From Corallococcus caeni (GTDB lineage: Bacteria > Myxococcota > Myxococcia > Myxococcales > Myxococcaceae), in NCBI RefSeq assembly GCF_036245865.1, contig NZ_BTTW01000011.1, positions 62,001 to 126,000 on the forward strand: a DNA stretch of 64,000 bases, in the 5' to 3' direction. The position numbers were made by a program, and so were the translations under genes. A model generated the notes under the pieces. That model saw only the letters and a program-made list of their open reading frames with translations, was not told where the DNA came from and searched no databases. Shown piece after piece: positions 45,932-58,412 of the stretch; within the stretch, counting starts at the first letter, position 1, and each line of letters starts with the position of its first letter.

Positions 45932-46477
45932 CTAGGACAGCTTCTCCCGGGGCGCGTCCGCCCACAGGCCGTCCAGGTCGTAGAAGGCGCGCACCTCGCC
46001 GTTGAACAGGTGGGCCACGACGTCGTCGTAGTCCAAGAGCACCCACTGGCCCGTCTCCAGGCCTTCCGTGCTGATGGGGCGCAGGGGCTGCTGCTCCTGC
46101 TTGAGCTGCACCTGGACGTTCTCCGCCATGGCGCTCACCTGGCGGTCGCTCTCGCCGGAGGCGATGACGATGTAGTCCGCGTAGGACGTCATCCCGCGCA
46201 TGTCGAGGATGACGACGTCCGTGGCCTTCTTGTCCAGAAGCAGGTTGCCGATGCGGCGCGCCAGCTCGCGCGCCTTCGGGTTCTCCGCGGGCTTGGGCGG
46301 CGCGGGCGGGGCAGCGGCCTTCGGGGCCTTCTTGCGCGCGGCGGCGGTCTTCTTGCGCGGCGGCGGACGCAGGCCGCTCTTCGCCTTCTTCGCGGCGGTC
46401 TTCTTGCGGGCCGGAGCCCGGGTGCCGGTCTTCGCCTTCGCCTTCTTGGATGCAGGGGTCTTCTTCTTCGTGGCCAT
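45932..46477 (-). CDS. rsfS: Ribosomal silencing factor RsfS with basic N-terminal tail
   Basis: The RsfS domain (about residues 66-176) is clear: [42 protein letters not shown] and [20 protein letters not shown]. RsfS binds ribosomal protein L14 and blocks subunit joining in starvation. Ahead of it is an unusual 65-residue tail made nearly wholly of Lys, Ala, Pro, Arg and Thr ([28 protein letters not shown]), like a histone H1 tail. Most RsfS proteins are about 110 residues and lack this. The tail could add RNA or nucleoid binding. It is divergent from the TPR gene at 46539. Confidence 0.94.
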   Translation of the reverse strand: MATKKKTPASKKAKAKTGTRAPARKKTAAKKAKSGLRPPPRKKTAAARKKAPKAAAPPAPPKPAENPKARELARRIGNLLLDKKATDVVILDMRGMTSYADYIVIASGESDRQVSAMAENVQVQLKQEQQPLRPISTEGLETGQWVLLDYDDVVAHLFNGEVRAFYDLDGLWADAPREKLS

Positions 46478-46538
46478 GTGGCGGATACCCTATCGCACCC
46501 TTGGCAAGCTTCCAGCGCTCCTCTAATGGGTTCCGTCC

Positions 46539-46853
46539 ATGAGCGACGCCCGCCTGGAGCAGTTCAAGAAGATGACGGCCCAGTTCCCAGACGCCCCCAT
46601 GGCCTGGTTCTCCCTGGGGAAGCTCCACCTGGAGCGCAAGGAGTACGACAGCGCCATCCAGACTCTGGAAACCGCCGTCCGCCTGGACCCGAAGTACGCC
46701 GCCGCCCTCGTCTCCCTGGGGGATGCCTACGCGGGGGCCGGCCGGACGGACAAGGCGAAGGAGGTGCTCACCACGGCCCGGGACCACGCGCTCGCCCAGC
46801 AGCACCCCAGCCTGGCGGAGGAAATCGACGAGCGCATCGCCGACCTGGAATGA
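46539..46853 (+). CDS. Small TPR-repeat protein
   Basis: A 104-residue protein, about two TPR motifs: AWFSLGKLHLERKEYDSAIQTLETAVRLDP is split over one repeat and AALVSLGDAYAGAGRTDKAKEVL is the next, followed by a capping helix. No signal peptide, so cytoplasmic. A likely protein-protein adaptor. It is divergent from rsfS and converges on the barrel-like gene with a three-base gap. Confidence 0.88.
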   Translation: MSDARLEQFKKMTAQFPDAPMAWFSLGKLHLERKEYDSAIQTLETAVRLDPKYAAALVSLGDAYAGAGRTDKAKEVLTTARDHALAQQHPSLAEEIDERIADLE

Positions 46854-46856
46854 CTC

Positions 46857-47912
46857 TCAGTCCTGGTCACGCCAGGTGAAGCCCACGCCGAACACCTGGC
46901 GCGTGTAGCTGAGGCCGTTGCGCGGCAGGCGCGTGCTCCACAGGCCCCAGGACAGCTCCAGGTCCACGCGGGCGGAGACGGGCCGGGCCAGCTTGAGGGA
47001 CAGCGAGTTCTGCCCCTCGTCCTCCTCCACCAGGACAATCTCCGGCGACAGGAAGATGCCGTCCGGGTAGCGCGCCAGGCCCAGCGTGCCCTGCGCCAGC
47101 AGCGTCACCCGCCACGGCAGCCGCACCCCGGCGCTGCCGGTGAGCCGGTGGCGCAGCGCCGTCTCACCGAAGCTGTTGGAGCTCACCTCCTGGAAGGCAT
47201 ACGTGAGCGACAGCTTCACCGGCCCCCGGTACGTGTAGCCCGCCCCCGCCACCAGCGCGCCGTCCTGCCGCCGCCCGGGGGAGGTGCTGACGCCGGGGAA
47301 GGGCCGGGCGAAGGGGCCGTAGCGGCGCGAGCCCCACTCGCCGAACACGCTCAGCGAGTGGCGCGGGCTCAGCCGGTAGCGGCCCAGCACCCCCACCTCC
47401 GGCCCGCCGAAGTCGGCCGTGTGGTCCGGGCGGTACACGAAGCGGCGCGCGCCCAGGCGCATGCGCAGGGCCAGGCGCACGTCCGGGGCGTACTCGGCGA
47501 AGAGGCTGGCGCCCAGGTCCGAGTACGCGCGGCTGCCGCCCCGCCGGTCCTTGGCGTGCCCTTCGGCGCCCACGCCCCACTCGGTGCCCAGGGCGAACGA
47601 GCCCTCCAGCGCGCCCGCCTGCACCAGCGTGTCCTCGTTGGCGTAGTCCACGTACTTGCGCCCGCCCAGCTCGTACCGGCCCACCACCTGGGCGCGCTCG
47701 CCGGTGCCCTTTCCCTCCGCCACGCCCAGCGCGCTCAGCGCCAGGTCCGTTCCGGGGCCGTGCGTGGCGCCGTCGGAGAAGTCGCGCGGGGCGTTGCTGT
47801 CCACGAGCAGCCGGCCGGTGCCCCGGAGCGAGCCCTGCCACTCGGCCGCGCGCGCACCTCCGCCCCAAGGCAGCGCGAGGGCGAAGAGGAGCGGGAGGAG
47901 GCGGCGGTCCAA
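46857..47912 (-). CDS. Predicted outer-membrane beta-barrel protein
   Basis: A 351-residue protein with a signal peptide (RRLLPLLFALALPWGGGARAAEW) followed by many amphipathic strands of about ten residues that alternate with turns (RAQVVGRYELGG, LRMRLGARRFVYRP, HSLSVFGEWGSRRYG, GAGYTYRGPVKLSLTYAFQEV). It ends VFGVGFTWRDQD, not the classic terminal Phe. No specific family recognised; a porin-like or surface barrel is likely. The start is probably TTG 47912, since no ATG or GTG stands before the signal in this frame; the ribosome site is weak, so the start is uncertain. Confidence 0.7.
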   Translation of the reverse strand: MDRRLLPLLFALALPWGGGARAAEWQGSLRGTGRLLVDSNAPRDFSDGATHGPGTDLALSALGVAEGKGTGERAQVVGRYELGGRKYVDYANEDTLVQAGALEGSFALGTEWGVGAEGHAKDRRGGSRAYSDLGASLFAEYAPDVRLALRMRLGARRFVYRPDHTADFGGPEVGVLGRYRLSPRHSLSVFGEWGSRRYGPFARPFPGVSTSPGRRQDGALVAGAGYTYRGPVKLSLTYAFQEVSSNSFGETALRHRLTGSAGVRLPWRVTLLAQGTLGLARYPDGIFLSPEIVLVEEDEGQNSLSLKLARPVSARVDLELSWGLWSTRLPRNGLSYTRQVFGVGFTWRDQD

Positions 47913-48048
47913 GACGCGCGCACCATACTCCGGCCCGTGGGCCTGCCCCACCCTCGCAAGCGTCCATCCCGGCCGAGTCGCCCCGGGGACACCCGGGGTG
48001 CGCCCGCGGTCGGTGACGCCGCACCCGGCCGCCCGGTACATTGCGGCC

Positions 48049-48591
48049 ATGTCTTACGCGTCCTTTTTCGCGGTGGCGGCCGGCCTGTCGCTCACCGCCT
48101 GTTCCCCGTCGTCCTTCCGCACGGAGGTCCAGGGCGAGGCGACGGTGCCCGCGAGCCCCGCCGGCACCCCCACGCTCCTGAATGCCTTTCCCGCCATCAG
48201 CAGCTTCTCCGCGCTGGACTTCAACGAGAACCAGGACTTCAAGAACCGCGACGTCACCAAGGACGAGGTGTCGCGGGTGCAGGTGAAGTCGATGACGCTC
48301 AAGCTCCTCAGCCCGAACGACCAGGGCTTCGACTTCCTGGACTCGCTGGAGGCGGTGGCGCGCGCGGGCAACTCCGAGTCGCGCTTCGCGGCGCGCGACG
48401 GCATCTCCGGGCTGGGCTTGAACGCGCCCAACCCCACGCTGTCGCTGAAGGCGGACGGGAACGTGGACCTGCGGCCCTACGTGGCCGCGCCGTCCATGGC
48501 CATCATCCTGCGCGGCACGGGGCGCCTGCCGGAGCGCGAGGTGCGCGTGCAGGCGACGGTGGTGCTGGAGGTGGAGGGAGGCCTGCTCTAG
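48049..48591 (+). CDS. Lipoprotein of unknown function
   Basis: A 180-residue lipoprotein with lipobox LTAC (Cys at 18). The mature part has a beta-rich look (VSRVQVKSMTLKLLS, VRVQATVVLEVEG) and no recognised domain; the pattern of long strands is similar to small adhesion or Ig-like lipoproteins. ATG 48049 is chosen for the signal peptide. It converges on the next gene with no base between the stops. Confidence 0.7.
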   Translation: MSYASFFAVAAGLSLTACSPSSFRTEVQGEATVPASPAGTPTLLNAFPAISSFSALDFNENQDFKNRDVTKDEVSRVQVKSMTLKLLSPNDQGFDFLDSLEAVARAGNSESRFAARDGISGLGLNAPNPTLSLKADGNVDLRPYVAAPSMAIILRGTGRLPEREVRVQATVVLEVEGGLL

Positions 48592-49638
48592 CTAGGGGAC
48601 CAGCGTCTTCGCGCGGCGCTCCAGGGCGCCCGCGCGGCCGTCCAGCTCGCGCGCCAGGGACTCCAGCCGCGCGGCCTCCTGCTCCAGGGAGGACAGGTCC
48701 TCCGGCCCGCCCGCGGCCAGCGCCTGGGCCCGCACCGGATCCACCTGGGGCCGCCGGTCACTGGCGGTGACGCTGGCGGACGGGGCCAGCCCGCCCCCGG
48801 GCGTCCCGGTGCCTCCTCCGACGGAGGGGTCGCCCGCGTAGTCCGGCGACTCCGCCATCGCGTCCCCCGCGGTCACCTCGCCGTTGCGGCCGCCCCGCTG
48901 GGTGGGGGCCACCAGCAGGCCCCGGTCGCCCGCCGTGCGCAGGCGCAGGCGCCGGTCCTGGTCGTCGAACATGGACTCCTCGCCCAGGAAGTCGTTCATG
49001 CGCCGGTCCAGGTCGCGCTCCTCGCGCACCTCGGTGATGCGCGCCTTCAGGGCGGCGAGCCGCTGCCGCACCTTGTCCTGGGTGTCGCGCAGCGCGTCCG
49101 CCTGCGCGAGCAGGTCCTCGGGGTCATCCCCGCGCGCCGCGCCATCCAGCGCCGGCACCTGCGAGGCGGGCAGCGCCGCGCGCACGGCCTCCCGCTCGCC
49201 GCGCACGGACCGCATCTGCTCCAGCAGCCGCGCCCGCTCCGCCCGGTCCGTCGTCGCATCCCACGCCGCGCGCAGCCGCGTCAGCTCCTGGGACAGCGCG
49301 CCGTGCAGCGCCAGGTGCGCGCGCTCCACCTCGCCGTCCGCGCCGGACACCGACTGCGCCAGCCCCGTCAGCTCCCCGCTCAGCTCCTGCGAGCGGCGCA
49401 GCGCGGACTCCAGCTCGCCGCCCGCGGTGAGCTTCCCCTGGCGCTGGGCCTTGAGGGCTTCGATGCGCGCGGCCAGCCCGTTGAGTTCGTCGCGCAGCCC
49501 CTGCTGCCGGGTGCGCAGGGTGCGTGCCTCCGTGCGCGCCGCCTGGGCCTTCGCGCGCGCCTGCTCCAGGCCGGACGTCGCCCCGGCGGGAGCGGCCACG
49601 AGCAGGCACAGGAGGAGGGGGAGGACACGCGACATCAT
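48592..49638 (-). CDS. Exported coiled-coil protein
   Basis: A 348-residue protein with a Sec signal peptide (LPLLLCLLVAAPAGATS). Two heptad-rich coiled-coil regions (about 22-95 and 110-225) are followed by a Gly/Ser-rich disordered stretch (about 240-295) and a last short coil. No enzymatic motif. The length and layout suggest a periplasmic structural or divisome-like scaffold, but this is only a guess. It lies 209 bases downstream of the NtrC regulator's stop on the opposite side of a terminator-like hairpin. Confidence 0.7.
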   Translation of the reverse strand: MMSRVLPLLLCLLVAAPAGATSGLEQARAKAQAARTEARTLRTRQQGLRDELNGLAARIEALKAQRQGKLTAGGELESALRRSQELSGELTGLAQSVSGADGEVERAHLALHGALSQELTRLRAAWDATTDRAERARLLEQMRSVRGEREAVRAALPASQVPALDGAARGDDPEDLLAQADALRDTQDKVRQRLAALKARITEVREERDLDRRMNDFLGEESMFDDQDRRLRLRTAGDRGLLVAPTQRGGRNGEVTAGDAMAESPDYAGDPSVGGGTGTPGGGLAPSASVTASDRRPQVDPVRAQALAAGGPEDLSSLEQEAARLESLARELDGRAGALERRAKTLVP

Positions 49639-49803
49639 CGGGGGGACACCGTCAGCAAGGCGGATGCCAGTCCTTCCCTCCTACCCCGTTCCCAGGTCCG
49701 ACGGAAAGCGCCCTGGTTCCGGGCACCTGCACGAGCAGGGTGGGGCGGGGTGGGTGGGCCGGACGGTGGAAAGTCATGGGGCCAGGGCGGGGGTGACGGA
49801 TTT

Positions 49804-49831
49804 CCGAGGCCCCCAAGGCTCGGGGGCTCGG
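49804..49831 (-). terminator. Terminator-like hairpin after the NtrC regulator
   Basis: CCGAG-G-CCCCC pairs with GGGGG-CTCGG, a ten-base-pair stem with a one-base bulge and a seven-base loop, 17 bases past the regulator's stop. No T run follows. Confidence 0.45.
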
Positions 49832-49847
49832 GCCCCTTCTCAGGGGG

Positions 49848-51254
<1,407 letters not shown>

Positions 51255-51407
51255 GCGCCTGCTCGGGAAGGAAGGGTGGGGTGTCGCCGGGGTGGGCTCC
51301 GGCGCGATGCACACGCCAGGCCACCCTACACCGGACCGGCGGGGGTGCACGTGGGGCGGCCGTGAAAGGGCTGGCGTCCCGGGCGCGGTGGGTGTCTATC
51401 CGGGCGC

Positions 51408-51980
51408 ATGGCCTCCGTTTCCACGTCCCTCGCTGACCTGCTCGCGCGCCACGTCCCGACGGACGACAAGGAGCGCGAGGACCTTGCGCGCATGCGCTAC
51501 TTCGCCACGTCGCTGAAGGAGCCCTTCTCCCGGTCGCAGGTGGAGGCGCACTTCACCGGCAGCGCGGTGGTGGTGGACGCGGCGGGCGGACGGGTGGCGA
51601 TGCTGCACCACGCGAAGCTCAAGCGCTGGTTGCAGCCGGGGGGACACGCGGAGTCCGGGGACGCAGGCGACATGGAGGCCACCGCGCTGCGCGAGGCCCG
51701 CGAGGAGACCGGGTGCCGCGTGCACCTGCACCCCACGGCGCCGCGCCCGCTGGACGTGGACGTGCACGTCATCCCCGCGCGCAAGGACGAGCCCGAGCAC
51801 TGTCATCTGGACGTCCGCTACCTGGTGGTGGCGGAGGATCCCGAGTCGCTCGCGCACGACCCCGCGGAGTCGTTCGGCATCCAGTGGCTGGAATGGGAGG
51901 AGGCGCTGGTGCGCGCGGACGAAGCGCCGCTGCGGCGCATGCTGCTCAAGGCCCGTGAGATTCTTCACTCCGGGGCTTGA
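51408..51980 (+). CDS. Nudix hydrolase
   Basis: A 190-residue Nudix protein. The motif reads PGGHAESGD then ALREAREETGC (residues 77-103), with the core REXXEE glutamates at 96, 99 and 100 present. The N-terminal 40 residues and the later HVIPARKDEPEHCHLDVRYLV match Nudix proteins of the group that cleave nucleoside diphosphate-linked compounds. Substrate unknown. It ends 226 bases before the redox-like gene. Confidence 0.9.
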   Translation: MASVSTSLADLLARHVPTDDKEREDLARMRYFATSLKEPFSRSQVEAHFTGSAVVVDAAGGRVAMLHHAKLKRWLQPGGHAESGDAGDMEATALREAREETGCRVHLHPTAPRPLDVDVHVIPARKDEPEHCHLDVRYLVVAEDPESLAHDPAESFGIQWLEWEEALVRADEAPLRRMLLKAREILHSGA

Positions 51981-52206
51981 ATGGCATTGCCCCATGGAGT
52001 GTTCGATACCTGAAGCTGTAGAGCCTGAAACCAAGAACTCCAGGATGTGTGTTCGGGGTGTTTGAGACATACAAACATTGGACGCCCGCCAAACCTCGCA
52101 AGGGGGCCTGGATGAAACACACACAACCCGTCACCGTGGTGACGCTCGGGGTGGAGGGGGGCGGCCATGACGGCTTGTCATCCATCCGTGAGCAGGAGCA
52201 CGTCTC

Positions 52207-53013
52207 GTGTCGTCTCCGGCCGGAGTGTCTCAGGTCCCTGTCTTGGAAGGGGTTTCCGTCACATCGCTGAAGCAGGACGACGTCTTCAGGCGCTATCCGC
52301 CCGCCGCGTTGAAGCGCACGCCGCATCCCCCCTGGCTGGAGGAGATGCTGGGCTCGCTCAAGCCCGCGTGGGACGCGGCGTGCACCCCCGCGCTGTTCCG
52401 GGAGACGGCGGAGGGACGGCATCCGCCCCTGCGCGCCTGGCAGCTGTTCCTGGAGCGCTGCTTTCCCATCGTCGAGCACTTCCCCAAGTACATGGGGCTG
52501 TCACTGGCGAAGACGACGTACGGCCTGCGTCCCGGTGACGCCAGCATCCGCCGCTGGCTCTTGCAGAACCTGGGCGTGGAGGCCCGTCACGCCGAGTGGT
52601 GGATTGACTGGATGCAGGCCGTGGGCGTGGACGCTCCCAGGACCTTCGAGGCGCCGATGACGCCCGAGGTCCAGGCGCTCCACCACCACCTGCTGGTCAC
52701 CTGCCTGGGTGGGTCGCTGGCGGAGGGCATCGCCGCGTCCAACTGGGCCATCGAGGGGGTCACCGGCGTCTGGACGCGCGCCGTGGTGGAGCCCTTCACC
52801 GCCTATGCCCGGGACGGCGTGCGCATGGACGCGCACGCGCTGCGCTGGCTGCGCGCGCATGCCCGCTACGACGACGCGCACCCGGACGAGGCGCTGGAGA
52901 TCCTCAAGCTGACCACGGACATCACCACGGGAGAGCCGGCGCGCGTGGGCATCGCGGCCCACCGGTCCCTGGTCTTGCTGGCGCGTGTGTTCGAGTCCTG
53001 CGGCGAGGCGTGA
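52207..53013 (+). CDS. Iron-containing redox / TenA-PqqC-fold protein
   Basis: A 268-residue all-helical protein of the heme-oxygenase-like fold. Possible metal ligands are the Glu and His in LFLERCFPIVEHFP, GVEARHAEWWID and IAASNWAIEG, a spacing like the iron-containing redox enzymes related to TenA and PqqC. Members act on small substrates with O2 or as non-heme di-iron proteins. GTG 52207 is chosen for AGGAG eight bases upstream. The 226 bases upstream are unusually AT-rich for the window. Exact role unknown. Confidence 0.8.
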   Translation: MSSPAGVSQVPVLEGVSVTSLKQDDVFRRYPPAALKRTPHPPWLEEMLGSLKPAWDAACTPALFRETAEGRHPPLRAWQLFLERCFPIVEHFPKYMGLSLAKTTYGLRPGDASIRRWLLQNLGVEARHAEWWIDWMQAVGVDAPRTFEAPMTPEVQALHHHLLVTCLGGSLAEGIAASNWAIEGVTGVWTRAVVEPFTAYARDGVRMDAHALRWLRAHARYDDAHPDEALEILKLTTDITTGEPARVGIAAHRSLVLLARVFESCGEA

Positions 53014-54913
53014 GCCGTCGCGCGAGCTGAAGCAGCCTTCTCACCGGTGGTGATGACGCAGTCGCGAGACATGCCGGCCCGGCCTCCTGTCGGACCGGAC
53101 GGGGGGCGTACGCACATGACTGAAGCAGAAGACATCCGGGAGCTGGCCTGGCGTGGGACGTGGTTGTTCCTCCGGTGGGTGCTGCCTCCCTCCATCGTGT
53201 GCGCCTACCTCATCGCGATGGCGATGGGGCTGTCGAGCCAGGAGGGGTTGCTCGTCACGGCCACCATCCTGCCGTTCATCGTGCTCGTGTTCGGGCTGCT
53301 CCATCCCTACGTGACGCTGCGGTGGCTGGCGGCCTGGGCCTTGCGGCGTCACGACGGGGACGGGCCGGGGGACCGGCTGCGGCGCATCCTGGAGCTGCCC
53401 TGGCGCTCCATGGTCTTCACCACCTGCGCGGCCTGGACGCTGGGCGGCTTCTTCTTCAGCCTCCCGGTGTGTCTGTGGTTCGGCAAGGACTGGTTCCGGC
53501 TGGGGCTGGGCACGCTCGTCGCGTTCTGCTTCGGCGTGGTGGTGGCGTTCCCCATCGCGCTGGGCCTGGAGCGGCTGGCGCTGCCGTGGGCGCTGCGCGA
53601 ACAGGATGCGCATCCGGAGACGTCTCCCACGGGCTCGGGCCTCTTCTGGCCAAGGCAGTCGTGGTTCCTGCCGTTCACGTTCCTGTCCACCATCTTCGCC
53701 ACGGTCGTGCTGAGCGCGTGCGTGGTGGTGGTGAAGTTGCTGGGCGTGCGCACCCAGCTGAAGGAGGTGCTGGTGGCGGATGGCGCGATGCGGGCCGCGT
53801 CGCGGCTGGATGACGTGGGCAGCTCGCTGTTCGCGGACCTGGGCTTCGCGCTGCCCTGGGTGGGGGCGCTGGTGTTCGTCCTGCCGGCCTTCACCACGTG
53901 GATGCTGGCGAGGCGGCAGGCCGCGAGCGCGGGCTCGGTGCACGAGGCCATCTCCGGCCTGGCATCCGGGCGGATCCGTTCGCCGCGCTGGGTGTCCACG
54001 GACGAGATGGGCGACCTGGCGTCGGGGATGAACGGGGCGCTGTCCCGGCTGCGGAGGTTTCCCCGGCTGCTCCAGACCTCCGCGCGACGGCTGGGGGAGG
54101 CGGGCACGGACCTGCGCGTGTCGAACGACGAGCAGCAGCAGGGCCTCACCCGGCAGGCGGCCGCGCTGCACGAGACGCAGGTGACGTCGGACGAGCTGCG
54201 GCGTGCGTCGAGGATTGCCGCGGACTCCGCGGAAGAGGTCTTGCGCGTGGCCCGGCGCGCGGAAGCCCTGGGCCAGCAGGGCGAGGCCGCGGTGGTCCTG
54301 AGCCTGGAGGGGCTGGCGGCCATCCGGAGCGTGGTGTCCGGCATCCAGCAGCGGCTGGCGCGGCTGGATGAGAGCACGGTCCAGATTGGGGAAATCACCG
54401 AGGCGGTGAAGGACCTGGCGGACCAGTCCCACCTGCTCGCCGTCAACGCGGCCATCGAGGCGGCGCGCTCGGGCGAGGCGGGGAAGGGCTTCGCGGTGGT
54501 GGCGAAGGAGATCCGCGGGCTGTCGGATCAATCCGTCCAGGCCACGCGGCGCATCCGCACCATCCTCACGGACATTGGCCAGGGCATCCGCGACGCGGCC
54601 GCCATGAGCGAGCAGGGCGGCCGTCAGGTGGCCGCGGGATTGGATCAGATGCGCGCCTCCGGCGAGTCCCTGCGCGCGCTGTCACACAGCTCGCAGGAGA
54701 GCTCCGAGGCGGCGCGGAAGATCGCCAACGCGGTGACGCAGCAGAACGCCGCCTTCGCGCAGATCTCCACCGCCATCGCGGACCTGTCGCAGCTGATGGA
54801 CGGCACCCTGCGCAGGCTGTCCTCCACGCAGGAGGCCACGCGGACGCTGCAGGTCGTCTCCGGGGAGGTGGGGCAGATGGCGCTGCAGTTCGACGTCCAG
54901 GACGTGGCGCCGC

Positions 54914-56395
<1,482 letters not shown>

Positions 56396-56684
56396 CCGGG
56401 CGGTGCTCCTCGCACCCCTGCATCAAACGGCATGCCCTGCTTCCTGGCCAGTCCTCGTTCTTCGTCCCGCGAGGCGCGAAGCGAGCGGAATCCCCCTGAT
56501 GGGTGATGGCGGTGGCCGCCGGGCGTGGCGTTGATGGAGCACGCATCGGGGCGTGGGACGCACGCGTCGGAACCGGCTGCTGGCGCGTGTTGTCTCTTCG
56601 TCGCGGGTGTCACGCGCGTCAGGAAGGGGCTCACGAAAAACGTCAGACACGGCTGGTAGATGTGAGTGATTGAGGGGGCGCGAC

Positions 56685-58403
56685 ATGCCGGATGGATGGC
56701 TGGGGAAATTCGGTGGATGCGTCGTCCTGTTGCTGACGCTGGCGGCCTGCGGGACGCCGGGCTCCCGCACGCTGCCGGTGGGGCTGCACGGCTACGGGCG
56801 CTATCACAGCGCTTCACCGGCTTCGTTCGCGCGGGACACCGCGTGGAAGAACGCGGGCTCGGGCGGCACCGTCGGAGGAGAGGAATTGGGGCGCTACCTC
56901 GCGTTCATCCGCGAGAAGCGTGCCGCCTTGAAGCAGCCCGCCGTGATGGAGGCGGAGCGTCAGGTAGGCCATGCCGCGCTCAATGACCTGATGCTGTGGG
57001 CGTCCGCGCGGACGGAGGAGGAACTCGCGAAGGACGCGCCGCTGGAGGTGTACCTGCGGCTGAAGGCCAAGCACGCGGAGGCCTTGCGCGAGGACGGCAA
57101 GCGTTCGGCCCGGGCGGAGGCGAAGCTGGAGGAGTTCCACCGCTGGGCGGATGCGCGCCGTCAGGCCCTGGCGGACGCGCACTTCCGCAGGCTCGGAGGC
57201 GACGGGCTGCTCACCGAGAGCCCGCTCTACGAGGAGATGCAGCTGGCGCTGCTGGATGCGGTGCTGGACTGGGCCTACGCGCACACGGAGGACCCGGACT
57301 TCCCGCGCAAGAGTCCCAGTGAGGTGGCGCTCTACCTGCTGGCGCGAGACAGCATTCTGGCATCGGCGGTGGAGGCCAGCCGCTTCGCGCCCCCGACGTG
57401 GGACCCGGCCCGTGAGCCCCCGGGCATTCCGCCGGAAGAGGTGGTGCTGGAGATCGCGCTGGGCCTGCTGCCCGTCACCGGCGAGGTGGCGGACGTGGGC
57501 GGCGTGGTGCTGGGGCAGAGCCTGCTGGGATATCCGCTGACGGACGGCGAGCGGCTGCTGTGCGCGGTGAGCGTGGCGCTGCCGGTGGTGTCGGGGCGGT
57601 TGCTGTCAGAAGGCGCGCAGGGCGTGGAGCGGGTGGCCCTGCTGACGGGCCGGAGCTTGCGTGAGGTGCAGGTGTTGCAGCGCGTGGTGCAGCACCTGTC
57701 GCCGCAGGAGGCACAGGAGCTTCGCCGGGTGCTGCGTGCGGCGGGGCGCGGTGAGTCCGTGTCCGCGGAGGACGTGGCGCGGCTGCAGGGGCTGGCGAAG
57801 CGGCTGGAGGCACCGCTCGCGGAAGCGGGGCGCGTGTTGGCCCAGGGCAAGCGCGTGGCGCTGGTGGGCTCAAGGGCGACGGAAGAAGGCGCGCGGCTGG
57901 TGCCGGGCAGCGCGGAGCACCTGGCGCAGGCGTGGGTGGACTACCAGTTCCGTCACCCGGGCAAGTACCCGCGCTTCAAGTACGCCGTGGACCCGGAGTG
58001 GGAGCGGCTCTACCAGACGGTCATCCAGAACAAGGGTGCGGGCAGTGCGTTCGAACAGTCCGTGCTCCAGGGCCGGAAGCTCCCGAAGAATTCGAGCCTC
58101 CTGATGCCGCCACCGGGCAGCAAGGCCCAGGGCTTCGTCCCGGATGCCGTGACGGGGCACAAGGGGGACCTGGTCTGGGGCAGCCCCTACGACTTCGTTG
58201 AGGTGAAGGGTCGTGCGGAGCTGGCGCTCACGGGAAACATCAGGGCCATGATTGAGTACGTCCAGAAGTACGGGGGCTCCCTTGAACTCTGGATCCGTTC
58301 CGCCAAACACGCCGAGGGTGCCACGCAGCTCACGAAACCGCTTCGAACGGAAATCGAGAAGCTCAAGCAGTTGGGTCGCGCCGACATCCAGTTCTTCCCA
58401 TGA
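56685..58403 (+). CDS. SitA-like polymorphic toxin lipoprotein with C-terminal nuclease-like domain
   Basis: A 572-residue protein. The N-terminus is a lipoprotein signal with lipobox LAAC (Cys22). A long charged helical region runs to about 235. A segment at about 250-310, with TGEVADVGG and LTDGERLLCAVSVALPVVSG, resembles the pre-toxin module of polymorphic toxins. The last 120 residues carry a PD-(D/E)XK-type core: Glu457, Asp487 in FVPDAVTG, Glu506-x-Lys508 in YDFVEVKGR, and a later IRAMIEYVQKYGG helix. Together with a separate gene nine bases on, this matches the SitA lipoprotein toxins that myxobacteria transfer by outer-membrane exchange (TraA/TraB). Exact SitA family and nuclease activity are inferred. 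Confidence 0.78.
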   Translation: MPDGWLGKFGGCVVLLLTLAACGTPGSRTLPVGLHGYGRYHSASPASFARDTAWKNAGSGGTVGGEELGRYLAFIREKRAALKQPAVMEAERQVGHAALNDLMLWASARTEEELAKDAPLEVYLRLKAKHAEALREDGKRSARAEAKLEEFHRWADARRQALADAHFRRLGGDGLLTESPLYEEMQLALLDAVLDWAYAHTEDPDFPRKSPSEVALYLLARDSILASAVEASRFAPPTWDPAREPPGIPPEEVVLEIALGLLPVTGEVADVGGVVLGQSLLGYPLTDGERLLCAVSVALPVVSGRLLSEGAQGVERVALLTGRSLREVQVLQRVVQHLSPQEAQELRRVLRAAGRGESVSAEDVARLQGLAKRLEAPLAEAGRVLAQGKRVALVGSRATEEGARLVPGSAEHLAQAWVDYQFRHPGKYPRFKYAVDPEWERLYQTVIQNKGAGSAFEQSVLQGRKLPKNSSLLMPPPGSKAQGFVPDAVTGHKGDLVWGSPYDFVEVKGRAELALTGNIRAMIEYVQKYGGSLELWIRSAKHAEGATQLTKPLRTEIEKLKQLGRADIQFFP

Positions 58404-58412
58404 AAGTGACGC

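Noticed and set aside
51255-51350. Extended start of the NtrC regulator
   Set aside because: Adds a Pro-rich tail before the normal receiver-domain start ARILVIDD.
53047-53115. Longer N-terminus for the six-TM methyl-accepting protein
   Set aside because: No ribosome site before 53047 and the first 23 codons look non-coding; 53116 is better supported.
56396-56684. Possible promoter or gene before the toxin
   Set aside because: 289 bases hold no frame with a ribosome site; TAGATG near 56657 could be a -10 but has no proper -35, so no promoter is claimed.
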